Shown in pieces: positions 12,871 to 23,439 of a DNA stretch of 64,000 bases (positions are counted from its first letter, which is position 1; each line of letters opens with the position of its first letter). The stretch lies in NCBI GenBank assembly GCA_965153455.1, contig OZ234493.1, positions 27,394,213 through 27,458,212 of the forward strand, read 5' to 3'. A program made the position numbers and the translations under genes. Below the pieces are notes generated by a model. It was not told the DNA's origin. It saw only the letters and a program-made list of their open reading frames with translations, and did not search any database. Origin of the DNA: Sphagnum compactum (lineage: Eukaryota > Bryophyta > Sphagnopsida > Sphagnales).

Positions 12871-13219
12871 GAACCCTCACCTACTACTATAGCACATCTC
12901 AAAAGATCGATCACCTATGCACATTGTAATACCGTTGACACCCTTTGCCTATAAAATGCGAATAAAATTATGAGGAATGAACCAAAAAATAAAGTGGCAA
13001 CTTTTGTGTAATTTTTTCATAAAAACCCTTTGTTCAATTTGCAATGGATTAATTTTTTTGTTGTCATGAGAGTGAAAATGGGGCCCAAAAAAAAAAGAAA
13101 AAGAAAAAAAAAAACACTAATTGGGCCTAAGATTTAGGCCTATTGACTTTACAATACTTGACTTCCAAGTTTTTGAAAAACATTACAATATGAGGCCAAG
13201 TTATGACACTAAAATATTA

Positions 13220-13470
13220 AAATTGGGCCAGAGATTTCTTGAGCTTGGGCCCTAGTGGAAAAGTGTGGGCCTTAAAATTAGTCAAGTTTGGCTAATTCCT
13301 CTTGTGCATGATCACCCAGTGTGACTACATCACAAATTTGAGGGAAAAAATAATCCTGGTAGGTACCTATTATTTACCTACCTACCTAGTGGAGAGCCAA
13401 GAGGGTCCTTAGAGATTTCTTGATCTTGGTCCCTATTGTAAAAGTGGGCCTTAAAATTTTGTACTTTACT
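13220..13470 (+). repeat. Diverged direct duplication
   Basis: Two direct copies about 190 bp apart (13220-13290 and 13408-13470) share AGAGATTTCTTGA, a TTGGTCCCTA-like word and GTGGGCCTTAAAATT. A CCTACCTACCTAGTGGAG word precedes the second copy and recurs near 13780. Confidence 0.65.
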
Positions 13471-13759
13471 CTTGGTCTTGTAGTCAAATTTGGGTAGGGC
13501 AGATAGGCTGGTGAGCGAACAATTAAGAACTCAAAAGGAGGTCCAATCCTCACACATTGTTCCTATGCTTCTGAAGCTCAAAGAACATTTGTCACCCTCT
13601 TCTTAGTGCTTCCAACATTGCAAAAAATTGCTCAATTTAGTAAAGGGAGAAATATGAGGGTGTTTGGTGTAAGGGGGTTTAGTGTTTTGGTCATGAGTGA
13701 ATTTAAAACAGGTCAGAATTTAAAACAGGCCCAAAAAAACCCCTGGTTGGTAAAAAAAC

Positions 13760-13800
13760 ACCTGGTAGGTAGGTAGGTACTATCTACCTACCTAGTAGAG
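13760..13800. repeat. TAGG/CCTA inverted microsatellite hairpin
   Basis: GGTAGGTAGGTAGGTAC is followed at once by TATCTACCTACCTAG, so the tract can fold on itself. The same arrangement, with a longer loop, is seen at 20928-20975 and in weaker form at 13360-13392. Confidence 0.75.
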
Positions 13801-15088
13801 AGGCATGAGGCTGAAGACAAGAGCCACACACAGACACACACATGTGCAGTGAACATCACTCCTTTCCTTCCTTCCTTCCTTCCTTCTTTCCTGCTCAAAG
13901 ATTCTTGTCACTTGCAGCAGAGCCTGCCTGCCTGCCTGCCTGCCTGCTAGTGTTTTGTGAAGAAAAAAGAGATTGGGTTTGATTGCAACTGGCCCATGAA
14001 CCCCTCCTTCCCTTGTGGATCACGCATTGAGTCCGCAGAATCTGCAGTTTCGGGAACAAACCCAGCACAAATTGTTCCCCATCTCCCGGCTTTTTCTGCA
14101 TCTCTTTTTGAACCGTATCGTCTGTGTGTCAAGATCCAAGTCCTGTGGGACGTCCAGGATGATAATAATATCCAGATGATCAATCCCTGCCCACATTTTA
14201 TTAAAGAAAAAAAGCGCCAATCCCGAAGGGAAAGTGATGGGGGAAAAAAGAAAAAGAAAAGAGAGATCCAAAGTCTTAAGAAATGAAATTATTCTTGTTT
14301 TTCTTGTTCTAGTTCTTCCTCCTCCTTCCTTTTTCCATTGTGTTTGTTGCTGCTGATAATATTCTGAAGGAGCTTTCAAGTCTTCCTTTTGTGTTTGTTT
14401 GTTTGTTTTTTTTTTTTGGGGGTTGTTTGGGTGTCCAATTCTGCAGGCCAGTCAGTGCCTCTTCTCTAGCTAACTCTATCTCCGTCTTTTCCTTTATGGG
14501 TGGGGTTTGGAAAAGAAAAAGTAAGTAACTAGAACTTGGATGTGCGAAATATTTTTTTGTTGCAGGGGTCACATACTGAGTGAGCACCACCTCTGGAGAT
14601 GCTCTTTTTAGGCATCATCTTGTCATGTGCTTGCAGGAGTGATCATGCTACAAACTCGACACTGAGTTTGCCTGTGAAATTCGTCATGTTGGGCGGCTGA
14701 CAATATGAGGAAGACTTTATAACTGGAGTTGAGAAGTTCCTCTGTAGTTCCTGTTCATGGTCTACCCTCGTAAACAGAATCCATTATGAGATTTTGCTGC
14801 TACCCATCATGATATGTTTCTAGTACAAACTATGTGAAGCACATATATGGGATTTTCTAAGCTCGTTCTCTTCTTTGCTCCACTGACTAAACAAAGAAAG
14901 CCTTTTGTCTGTTGCAGAGCTGCTCTGCTGAATTCATGGTGGGATCAAGCACTACTGCATGTACTTCTGCTGCAGGAGGCAGGCGAGCGAGCTTTAGACT
15001 CTAGAAAGTAGTTGAGAGACACCCAATTACAGGAGGGAGCTTTGGGGTTTGGTCTAGCTTGTAGATCAACTGTTTTTCCTTTTCTGCT
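13800..15088 (+). promoter_or_regulatory. Upstream region and probable 5' leader of the Kir-like gene
   Basis: GC content rises compared with the left 13 kb, and long pyrimidine tracts appear (14260-14480), as is common in plant leaders. No protein resembling a known family is encoded here. One or more leader introns are possible, because donor- and acceptor-like sites (GTAAGT at 14521, TTGTTGCAG at about 14564) are visible. Part of the region (about 14493-14612) is repeated at 22727-22830. The transcription start cannot be located. Confidence 0.4.
13861..13946 (+). repeat. TTCC and CCTG microsatellites
   Basis: A (TTCC)n run at about 13861-13890 and a (CCTG)n run at about 13923-13946, both in the upstream region of the Kir-like gene. 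Confidence 0.9.
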
Positions 15089-17453
15089 ATGGAGAAACCA
15101 AAACTGGAGGAGGAGCAAGCTCCTGCAATGCCAGTGCGGTTTAGGGGGAGAGCAGCACTTCGGTCTATCCAGGTACACCAAAAAAAATCTCACATCCTTC
15201 TCTTCAACAACATTCAAAGCATTGTGTTCTAGGTTTCAAACCCAGCTGCAGCTTGAACACCGTGGATTTTTCACATGTTCTCAATATCTTCAGAAATTCA
15301 TGAAGCTGCAAGATTCACGAAGAGTTGTCTTATTTTCTTTTAGCAATTGCAACCAGAATTATGAATAATGGCAAGCTGCACCTGCACTTGTAACCCACAT
15401 GAATGTGCAGCACAATGCTTTGGGGAATGAATGAATTTCTTTCTGGATTGAATTCTACAATTAGAAATTTTATGTAGATCGGAATTCAACTGACAGTGTG
15501 ATTGATTGATTGATGGGTCATGACAACATTGATCACGCATCAGGTGAAACGAGACAAGGGTTACATTCTTTGGATTTACAACATCTATCTACACGCGCTG
15601 CAGCTGTCGCTCCCATTGTTCTTTCTCATCATGCTATCCAGTCCAATCTTGTTGAGCATACCTTTCACCGGATTTTTCATGCTGGATATCGAAGGGTTAT
15701 ACATCCCTGCAGATGCTCAAAGGCCAGAGTCAAATCGCGGAATTATCAGCAGCAGCTGGTCATGGTGGAACAACAACAACAGCAGCAGCAGCAGCAGCTC
15801 CTTGGACCAGACTCCTGCTGGATTAACAACAGCTGAGATGTGTTTCAAAGTCTTCATTTTCAGTTTGTCTTTATCAACTACATTTGGTGGCACTCGGGTG
15901 GAAGCACGCTCACCGTATGCTCTTCTCTTGGCCAATTTGAACACGTTGCTGGCTCAGCTTATCTTTGTGTTCCTCAGTGGTGCAGGTATGGTGGATGTGC
16001 ACTTCTAGACCATGGCAGTTATTTGATTTTTTTTCAATTTTTGTGAGTCATGATTATACATAAAAAACTATTTGTTAGATTCTTTTGAGAGCCATGAACC
16101 TTAATTACCCGCTTGATAGCTGCCAGGGGTTTGTGAATGCATATGATAACCACCCAACATTGGTTATGAGTGCACTACTAACATTGTCATGTTTGAACTT
16201 TCTATTAATTGTAGTTTTAAAGATTTGTTTCTCAGCAATTTCATAGATACATGGAATTTTGGCCAGTGCCCTAGCTACTTCACTGAATTCAAAACTTGTG
16301 TTGTTTTTATTGTCAACACATAATGATAAACAACTGCTGCCTAACCTGATAAAAGGGTGATGTCCAGTGCAGTGTTTCACAGGCTATCACAACCTAGAGA
16401 ACCAGTTCGGTGGTCCAAAGTTGCACTCATAACCAACGACATGTTCTCGGTGGCTGAGGCAAGAAACCAAAACAATAAGGGCACTGCAAACGCAGAGACA
16501 AAAGACCAACCTCATCAGCCTGGCAACACCTACAAGTACAATCCTATATCTTCTTTTGTTGCACATGAATCTTGTGACTGGCATGAGAACTATGTCATTA
16601 TAGCTTGCTGAGGAGCTCCTGATGTTGGTTTTTCATAAGCCTTTGGGAAGTTAATACAAAGCCTTTTTTTCTCTGTCTGTTTTTTGTGGATGTATTTTAT
16701 TTCTCTGTTTGAAAATCAAGATTTTTCTTCCAATGTGGGTGTGCAGATCTTTCATGATGCGACTGAATCTGATGGACCCAAAACAGGTGATACTTATAGA
16801 ATGCAAATTTGAGTTGACGTATAGACGCTTTCTTACCGAAAATGGGAACCCAGCTCCGTTCATCAATCATGTGTCATTGAAATTGGTGCGACCTGAAGTT
16901 GCTTACTTGAAGTATGGCTTAGTTGTGCGGCATATTATTGATGAGGAAAGTCCTTTGTATGGCATGGATCTTGAGGTACTCCCAAAACCTCTCACCAGAT
17001 TGTTGTTAAATTCAATTTTGTTTGGATTTTCTGTTGCAATCAGTTTTGTAACATTTTGGAATGATTTTATTTCAAGGAATGGTGACTTTTATTCCCATGA
17101 AATCCTCCATGAAAATCTAAATCTGACTTTGGGTAATATGATTTGTTGCTTGATATTTGTTACATTGTACATACAGCATTTGCATGTATTGTTATCTGTT
17201 GCTAATTATGTGACCCAACTTGTTTCTCAAAATATATTTTCAGGAACTTAATTCTCGAGATGCATCCTTCACTATTACCATATCTGGTATTGAGCGCTCA
17301 TCAATGCAACCTGTATTTAGTGAGAACCTTTACACTGTCTATGATGGTGAGGTTTTGTGGGATCGCCAATTTCAGGACCAAATTATAACAGATAGACACG
17401 GCCATTCCTTGTTTGACTGCAACTTGATTGATCAATTAAAACCCATGAAATGA
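15089..17453 (+). CDS. Kir-type (inward-rectifier K+ channel) homologue with altered selectivity filter
   Basis: Five exons: 15089-15172, 15544-15985, 16373-16535, 16747-16975, 17244-17453, giving 375 residues; all junctions are GT-AG and phases agree. The ATG has G at -3 and +4. Order: charged N-terminus; first membrane segment about 48-75; an Asn/Ser-rich loop (102-115, encoded by AAC/AGC microsatellite); pore helix about 124-138; filter region 140-145; second membrane segment about 152-174; then the Kir cytoplasmic domain. That domain is the strongest evidence: FHRLSQPREPVRWSKVALIT after the second segment, HIIDEESPLYG (Kir hallmark HxIDExSPLYG), and a C-terminal FTITISGIE...LWDRQF block. 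Where bacterial Kir proteins have TIGYG this protein reads TFGGT, with the distance from pore helix to the S(R/Q)P motif unchanged. Expected to be a tetrameric membrane protein; whether it conducts K+ is unclear. Exon 3-4 joining is the least certain. Confidence 0.85.
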
Positions 17454-17765
17454 GTGATCAGACTACCCCATAGGAATCATTTCAATAGCTTTTCACTTAC
17501 TAAATTTTCTGGACCTACATTTGACAAGGTTTGGCCTATCGATACTCGTGCGGCTGTTGAAGAGGATGAGTTATAATCAAAGCAAGATGCAAAAAAATTG
17601 CATGTGTATGCATGGAAGCCAGAAATTTTCCCACAAAATGATGTCAAAATCTTGGATTGTTCAACGTTGGATGCTTCCCAATTTGAGAATCATGCCACCC
17701 TTCCAACCTTCGTTCCAGTAGAGACAACAACTCTGGACTGTGTTCATAGAATGCCTTTTTGGTAG
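17454..17765 (+). pseudogene. Coding-like in-frame extension after the Kir stop codon
   Basis: The frame of the last Kir exon continues past its TGA (17451-17453) for 40 codons to TAA (17574-17576), then 62 codons to TAG (17763-17765), with no frameshift. The encoded peptides look protein-like (for example KVWPIDTRAAVEEDEL and KPEIFPQNDVKILDCS) rather than the Lys/Asn/Phe-rich translation of local noncoding DNA. It could be a lost C-terminal tail, an alternatively spliced tail, or chance. I do not recognise a domain. Confidence 0.3.
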
Positions 17766-19689
17766 TCTAGATGTCAAGATCATTTGTATGAGATAGTGTA
17801 ATTGATCTTACACAAAACTGTGCATATTATTGTGTTCATGTCCAAGGTCATAGTACTATTGAAGAGAATAGAGTGTCTGGATTCCACCATGTTGGACAAA
17901 ATTACAGAATGAAAAGAAGAATTACTCAATGAGATGGAAACAATTTGAAATATTAGAGACTTTGGATACTGAATTACTTAGATGTGCATGTTTTGCCCAA
18001 TCTTGGAGGACCTTGCGGAATGGTTTTTTTGCGGTTGAATTGAGTATATGCCAAATCCCACAAGAATTGAAAGTAAAACACCACAAGAGGGAAAAAGCCC
18101 ATCATTGGATGGGTGATCAACTAAGTGGAAGTGTAATGTTGCAACCTACAGAGCTCACCTTCAAGAGGAATTTGCAATACTTCCAACATGGCAAAGAGCT
18201 TATTGGGTTGTGCTGATTTTGCATAGTGTTGAAGGTGTTTTCTTTTGTGTTGGGAATGATCTCTCATGAAGTAGTAGTTGCACATACAAGGAGAGGAGCA
18301 ATGCATTGACTTTTAGTCCACATGGACAAAGCATTGTGATCTAATGGACCTTACACTATGTGTGCTACAAGATTGTGTGTGGTTTTCAATCTTATGTTTT
18401 TACACTTCGGTTTGTAAAAGTCTCCAATAACTTCAAGCTTGGTTCTATTCTTAGTTGCAATCACAAAAAATATGGTACAAATGTTAACTTTCTTAGAATC
18501 ATTTCCATGAAGCTATTGCTCAAACAAGATCAACTACGAATTGTCGTGTACCAATGTAAACATGAAATTGCCAATCAAATTTCATGGAATTGGTGAAAGT
18601 TGAAGTCATCAAGTGTAGAGACATAGTTTGACATTTTATCCAAGTTGAAAATTAACTTTTGAAGTTCTATTGCAAATTGAATTGTAGTATAAGTGACAAG
18701 TTCAATTGTTAACAAGAGAATTGGTTAAATTTGTACAAAATGGTGGGCTAGCTTCCAATGAGAAATGAAACACTTGTCAAGATTATAAATTCATTGGATG
18801 GGTAGGAGTCACAACATGAATGATTCCTTTTTGAGTTGTGACATGAATGAAATTGGAAAATAAAGTCTTTTCATCATGCAATTATTTTCTTTGCATGTGC
18901 TTATGTTTTAATATTTTTCCCTTGTTGTCAAGCAATGTTATTGTGAATTCATCACTAAATTAGGGTTCCAAAGCTTGTAATTCTTATTCGAACATGGATT
19001 GCACCAATTAGTTATACCATGTCATGACTTTTGTATTCAAGCAACTTTTTTTTTGTTAAACACTCTTGAAGTCAAACTCCGGAAACTTGCTTCTTAAGAA
19101 AGTTTTGCCTTTGAGGTCATGATTCTTCCTTTATATTTTTGTTCAAGCCACAATCATAGTTTACTACTTTTCACACCAAATATCCAATCATCCTTTGATT
19201 GTGGTTTTGTCCTATTAGAAGGCTCATCTTGTAGTGGTTTGATGCCTTTTACTCTTGTAATTGTGGTGGTTTTGGTTAAATTGCATCTCCATCATTGATG
19301 GGGATTTTTTTTTTTGGCACAATCTCAAACTTCAATTTGGTTTCCAATAAATATTTGCTTACATTGCATTTTGTGATATTGAAAGATATCTCTTTATGGT
19401 CCTCTAGAAACAACAAAGGGTTGAGATTAGATTGCCAACCTACACTAACATTAATTTTCTCTTTTGTGTAGGATCATATTTGTAAATATATTGTATAACG
19501 GTGTTTTTGTAGTGAATTTTTGCCATTTTGTCAAAAAGATTTTTGGAAAAGGAATATTCTTTTTCAAATTCCCTGTGTTTTGGGAAAAAAATTGTTCAAA
19601 AACTAAATTAAAAATTAAAAATTGCCACAACTACCTAAAAACATGAAAGGGTGCTTAAATTTTTTTATAAATTTGTTTATTCATATTTC

Positions 19690-19755
19690 AAATATAGCCA
19701 AATTGGGTGAAATATTCTTATGGATGATTGCTACTTGAGCAACATCCCAAAATTG
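19690..19755 (-). repeat. TAGCCAAA-family repeat end fragment
   Basis: Contains 'atagccaaattggg', 'cttatggatgattgc' and CATCCCAAAATTG in the order of the right arm of the element at 49670-50728 (50672-50728). A partner end in the correct orientation was not found nearby. Confidence 0.5.
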
Positions 19756-20239
19756 AAAACATAAAAGAAAAAGCAAGGCTATCAAGTAAAACATTTGTGG
19801 CAATTAAATAAGCTTCTTTCATTTGAGGATTTTGTATTTTTTTTGGGTAGAAAATGTGAGATGGATAGTCCCATATGTGGTATTGAGAGGCACATTTTGT
19901 TTTGAAGTCTTGGGACCTCTTGTAAATTTTTAGTTTATTTTTAAAATTAAAACATGAGGAAGAATATTTTACCAACTAATTGTCAACAATTTTTAGCACC
20001 AAGGGTTGGAATGTACTATGTCAGGCATGTTCCACCTTGGAACCCGTTGAGCCATGGTTTTTTTGGGTGGCAAATTTTTTGCATTATTTTTCGACCCGAA
20101 AATAATGATTTCGACACATACAAAGGATTTTTGTGGGAAAAAAATGGCATCACAGAGCCAGATTTTGAAATTTAATTAAACTTAAAATAGGTTCCAGAAA
20201 ATAGCCAAAATATAATATGATTATTTTTAAAATTACTTT

Positions 20240-20325
20240 CATATAATCTGGCTATAGCCAAATTTGGCTAAATCTTCTTCTAGAAATTTCCCATATTGGC
20301 TATATCACCCCCCCCCCCAAAATTA
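20240..20325 (-). repeat. TAGCCAAA-family repeat end fragment
   Basis: Contains the near-palindrome TAGCCAAATTTGGCTA followed by 'aatcttcttctag' and GGCTATATCAC, then a C run. It resembles the reverse complement of 34215-34280. Confidence 0.5.
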
Positions 20326-20622
20326 GAAAAAAACACTTGGTCCCACCTAAGGAAATGCCTAAGAAAAGTACTTGAATAAGACACCAAAATGGATCATGTA
20401 TTGAATAATGTATTTATGAAAAAAGGTTCTACATATGATGAATATTCACTTAGAACTAGTTGAAGCAATCAAGGGGACATTAGTGAATTCACAACAGCCC
20501 TATCATTTTAATATATTTTAAAAGGATAATGAATACTTGCTACTACCTTTTAGATTCCTTCAGAAATGAATCATGATTAGTTTGTACTAATTTGCATGGA
20601 ACTTTTGCCCTCAAGAAAGAAG

Positions 20623-20625
<3 letters not shown>

Positions 20626-20657
<32 letters not shown>

Positions 20658-20672
20658 TGTGTGTGTGTGTGT
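20626..20672 (+). repeat. (AG)n(TG)n compound microsatellite
   Basis: About 15 AG units run directly into about 8 TG units. Confidence 0.95.
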
Positions 20673-20739
20673 TTTGTGAAGATGGGGGGTGAAGAGGCAA
20701 AAGAGGAACTACTAGTGAAACTAGCAACGTCCATCCGCT

Positions 20740-20960
20740 ACGGATCCATTGGATGTCTGTTATGACTTAGTTGTGGATGAATGGCAACTGAGTCAATACC
20801 TGGTTTCATCTTGGTAACCCATTTGTAAATAGGTCCTATGTATAGGTAGATAGGTAGGAAAATCGGTGACTAGGTACTAGTTAAGTAGATTGGTTTGTAT
20901 TTTGTACATTATGTAAGGGCTGTTTTTACTACCTACCTACCTACTAATGACCTGCACGCA
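20740..20960 (+). repeat. Dispersed repeat R2, copy 2
   Basis: Same landmarks as 12130-12325 in the opposite orientation: CCATTGGATG, AGTTGTGGATGAA, TCTTGGTAACCCA, ATAGGTAGATAGGTAGGAAAA and GGGCTGTTTTTACTACC. This is the best-preserved copy in the window. Confidence 0.75.
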
Positions 20961-21010
20961 GGCTGAAAATAGGTAGGTAGTAAAAAAAGCAATGGAGCTT
21001 TTCTAGTACC
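20925..21010. repeat. CTAC/GTAG inverted microsatellite hairpin
   Basis: ACTACCTACCTACCTACTA and, 25 bp later, TAGGTAGGTAGTA can pair as a stem. The loop contains its own short palindrome-like CCTGCACGCAGG. It forms the right end of R2 copy 2. Confidence 0.7.
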
Positions 21011-21974
21011 TACCTAGTTACAGCCTCGGGTCATACTAGCCTCATAGGGTTCTTGATACCAATGTTGATACCATTGTTGATAGGATGTTAAATCAGCAAA
21101 GGGGCCTAGTTGCGGGCAATATGAATGAATTTCATCCGTATTGAGCTGATTCTTGTCTTCTTTTTTTTCCCCCCCTAGCTGCCCATTTGCCCATCCAAGA
21201 TGTGTCTGATAATAGGGCATGTTTTGGATCTTCTTCCCCTACACTACACTACACCTAATGTCCATTATAGGCCCCAAAAAACATGCATAACATGGAGCCA
21301 AAATTTTGTGCTGGGCAGCATACATCTTAAGAGAAAGATGGGATGGGGCTATGGGCAGACAGTGAAAAAAAGAAGAAATGCAGCACTACTTTTGTATTAT
21401 TGCCATTTAGGACCATTGTCTTCTTCTGTGTTAGATGCCATGCACATGTCTATAGTCTATACCAAATTGAAACTACCAAACCAACTTAAACATAGTACTT
21501 TGTACTTAAAAAAGTTCTAGAAGTATGTAAGGGGAGGGAAATGATTTGATATTCCTCTCAATTCAAAGATCTACTCCATTCTTTATGGATCTCATTTTAT
21601 TTCCTACGAGTGTTATTTTTTTGGTTCAATTAGATTTAACTAGTCTTATGTTAAGGAATACAAATTGTTATATACGAAGTGATTTGAGGCAATTTGAAGA
21701 GCAATTATATTTTAAAACTAAGTAAAAGTTAGTGTAAATATCATGGAATGGAACCTTGCATATTTTGCATCTTTAATATTTTGCGTGATGATTTTTTTGG
21801 GACATGGGCCCTTCACATTGCTGTCGTTATGTTATGTTTGTTTCATGAGTACATTGCAAGCCGAAAGACACACAATGTATTTATTTAACGTGAAAGAATT
21901 TTCCATAATGCACTATACTTTGTGTATTGAACCATACGTTAAAAAGGACCATGTGACCCATGTGGGCCAGCACC

Positions 21975-22440
21975 CACCAGTGCACCATCCATTGGAAACC
22001 CTTTATGACTTAGTTGTGGGTAAATATCAGTGTTGGGCAGGTATCAAAAATTTGACCCATGTATCAGCTGGGTATCAGCTGGGTATTACGTGGGTATCAA
22101 CCCTTGAACACTTGAGAATATCATATTTTTGTGATATCTGAACAGATATTGAATCCCTGGATATCAATTTGTGTGAGAATCGACCCTGAAATTTTTTGGA
22201 CCCTTTTCACACCTTTCAAAATGTTGATACCCAGGGTGAGATAAAAGGGGTGAAAAAGGGTCAGGATATCAGGTTTAATTCTTGGCTATTGGTGTGAAAG
22301 AGGAAGCCCCCAATCAGGTGCTGAAATTTTAAATCCTTTGCGAAAACCAGATCCGATGATTATTATCTTTTTAAAATCATACCACCCAACAACACTGGGA
22401 AGTATCATAGGTAGGTAAGTAAGTAAGTAGGGAGCATAAG
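21975..22440 (+). repeat. Dispersed repeat R2, copy 3, interrupted
   Basis: The left part (21975-22027, with CCATCCATTGGA and TATGACTTAGTTGTGGGT) and the right part (22398-22440, with CATAGGTAGGTAAGTAAGTAAG) match the two sides of R2. Between them sits the miniature element 22028-22397, which appears to have inserted into R2. Confidence 0.5.
22028..22397. mobile_element. hAT-like miniature inverted-repeat element (370 bp)
   Basis: The left end is CAGTGTTGGGCAGGTAT and the right end reads, on the minus strand, CAGTGTTGTTGGGTGGTAT. The flanking octamers GTAAATAT and GGAAGTAT agree at 6 of 8 positions, in keeping with an aged 8-bp target duplication of the hAT superfamily. No coding capacity. 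GATACCCAGGGTGAG and other 'gggtatca' words recur inside. Confidence 0.6.
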
Positions 22441-22726
22441 AGCATCCTCCAGCCCCCGTGCTCTGCAGATGTTCTGCACAGTAAAATTGGATGAACAAAA
22501 GTCAAAACATGCCGGTTTAGCTAAGGAACATTGGTTTTGACTCGTCATGATTGTCGAATTTACAGTGCCTGGTGAAAGGGGGCAGCAACATTGTGCACCT
22601 GCAGAAACGAGTGTAATAAATAGGATCTGACTGCTTGCTGCTCAGTATTTCCGATTGGCCCATCATACTGATTCGTCCAGGTGGTTTGCTATTTGTAGTT
22701 CCCCCACCTATTTGCTGTCCCAGTTT

Positions 22727-22830
22727 TATGGGTGGGATTGAAAAAAGGGGGGAAAAAAACTAAACTTGGATGTGAAAAATATATTGGCAGGGTCACATAC
22801 TGAGCACATGCCTGAAGATGCTCTAAGCAG
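22727..22830 (+). repeat. Copy of part of the Kir gene upstream region
   Basis: Resembles 14493-14612 with shared TTTATGGGTGGG, AACTTGGATGTG, GGGTCACATACTGAG and GAAGATGCTC-like words in the same order. Either a dispersed repeat lies in both places or the Kir leader was locally duplicated. Confidence 0.6.
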
Positions 22831-23439
22831 GTAAAAGCACTGGATGATTACTAGGTAACTTATACATGTATGTGGATGGTTAATTAGTACATAGCTAACC
22901 ACTGTGATTAGCTAAATGGAACAGGAATTAACAATGAAAAACTTTCATGTCCACACATCATCCATCTTGCATGGTGTGTTGGTGGGAGCTGGCTGGATTC
23001 ACTTCTCTTCGGCCTTCTAATCTTGTGTTGTTGCAGCATGTGCGTAATGCCCGTACTGGAATACTAGGGCAAATTAGGTAACACATTGTGTGTGGGGGAC
23101 TATTATATATATGCGGTGCACACAACAATGCCTGCAAGTGTTGTGCTTGCCCTTTATATTATACGTATTTGGTATGGTCCATATCTTCCACCAATTAGTG
23201 GCCAACCGCATATCACCTAAGCTGGCACACCCAATAACAAATGTTGAGGAGTAAGAGTGATCTAATGTTCAACAACCCATTCAACCAGACACAAACAGGT
23301 TGGTTACAAAGGAATGGAAACAATGATTGCCAAGGGAAAGGGGTCCACAACTTACATGCTGCTGCTTGCTACTAAGGTGAGGTGATCTCAAACTTCATTC
23401 AATCTGTGGTGTTGACCAGTAGTGTTGGGTGGTTGGTTC

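Larger units (their letters stand above)
17766..20625. other. Gene-free region with repeat fragments
   Basis: Short open frames only, none recognised. It contains the 3' flank of the Kir-like gene and two fragments of a repeat whose end motif is TAGCCAAATTTGGCTA-like (about 19690-19755 and 20240-20325, the latter with a poly-C run). The same end motif forms the inverted ends of the element at 49670-50728. Confidence 0.5.

Noticed and set aside
13957-14379. Overlapping plus and minus frames of about 110 codons
   Set aside because: They lie in the leader region of the Kir-like gene, with lysine-rich or low-complexity translations and no family resemblance.
15012-15368. 118-codon plus-strand frame upstream of the Kir channel domain
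   Set aside because: A different frame in the same place gives a short exon ending in a good donor (ATCCAG|GTACAC) that joins in phase to the channel exon; the longer frame has no resemblance to anything.
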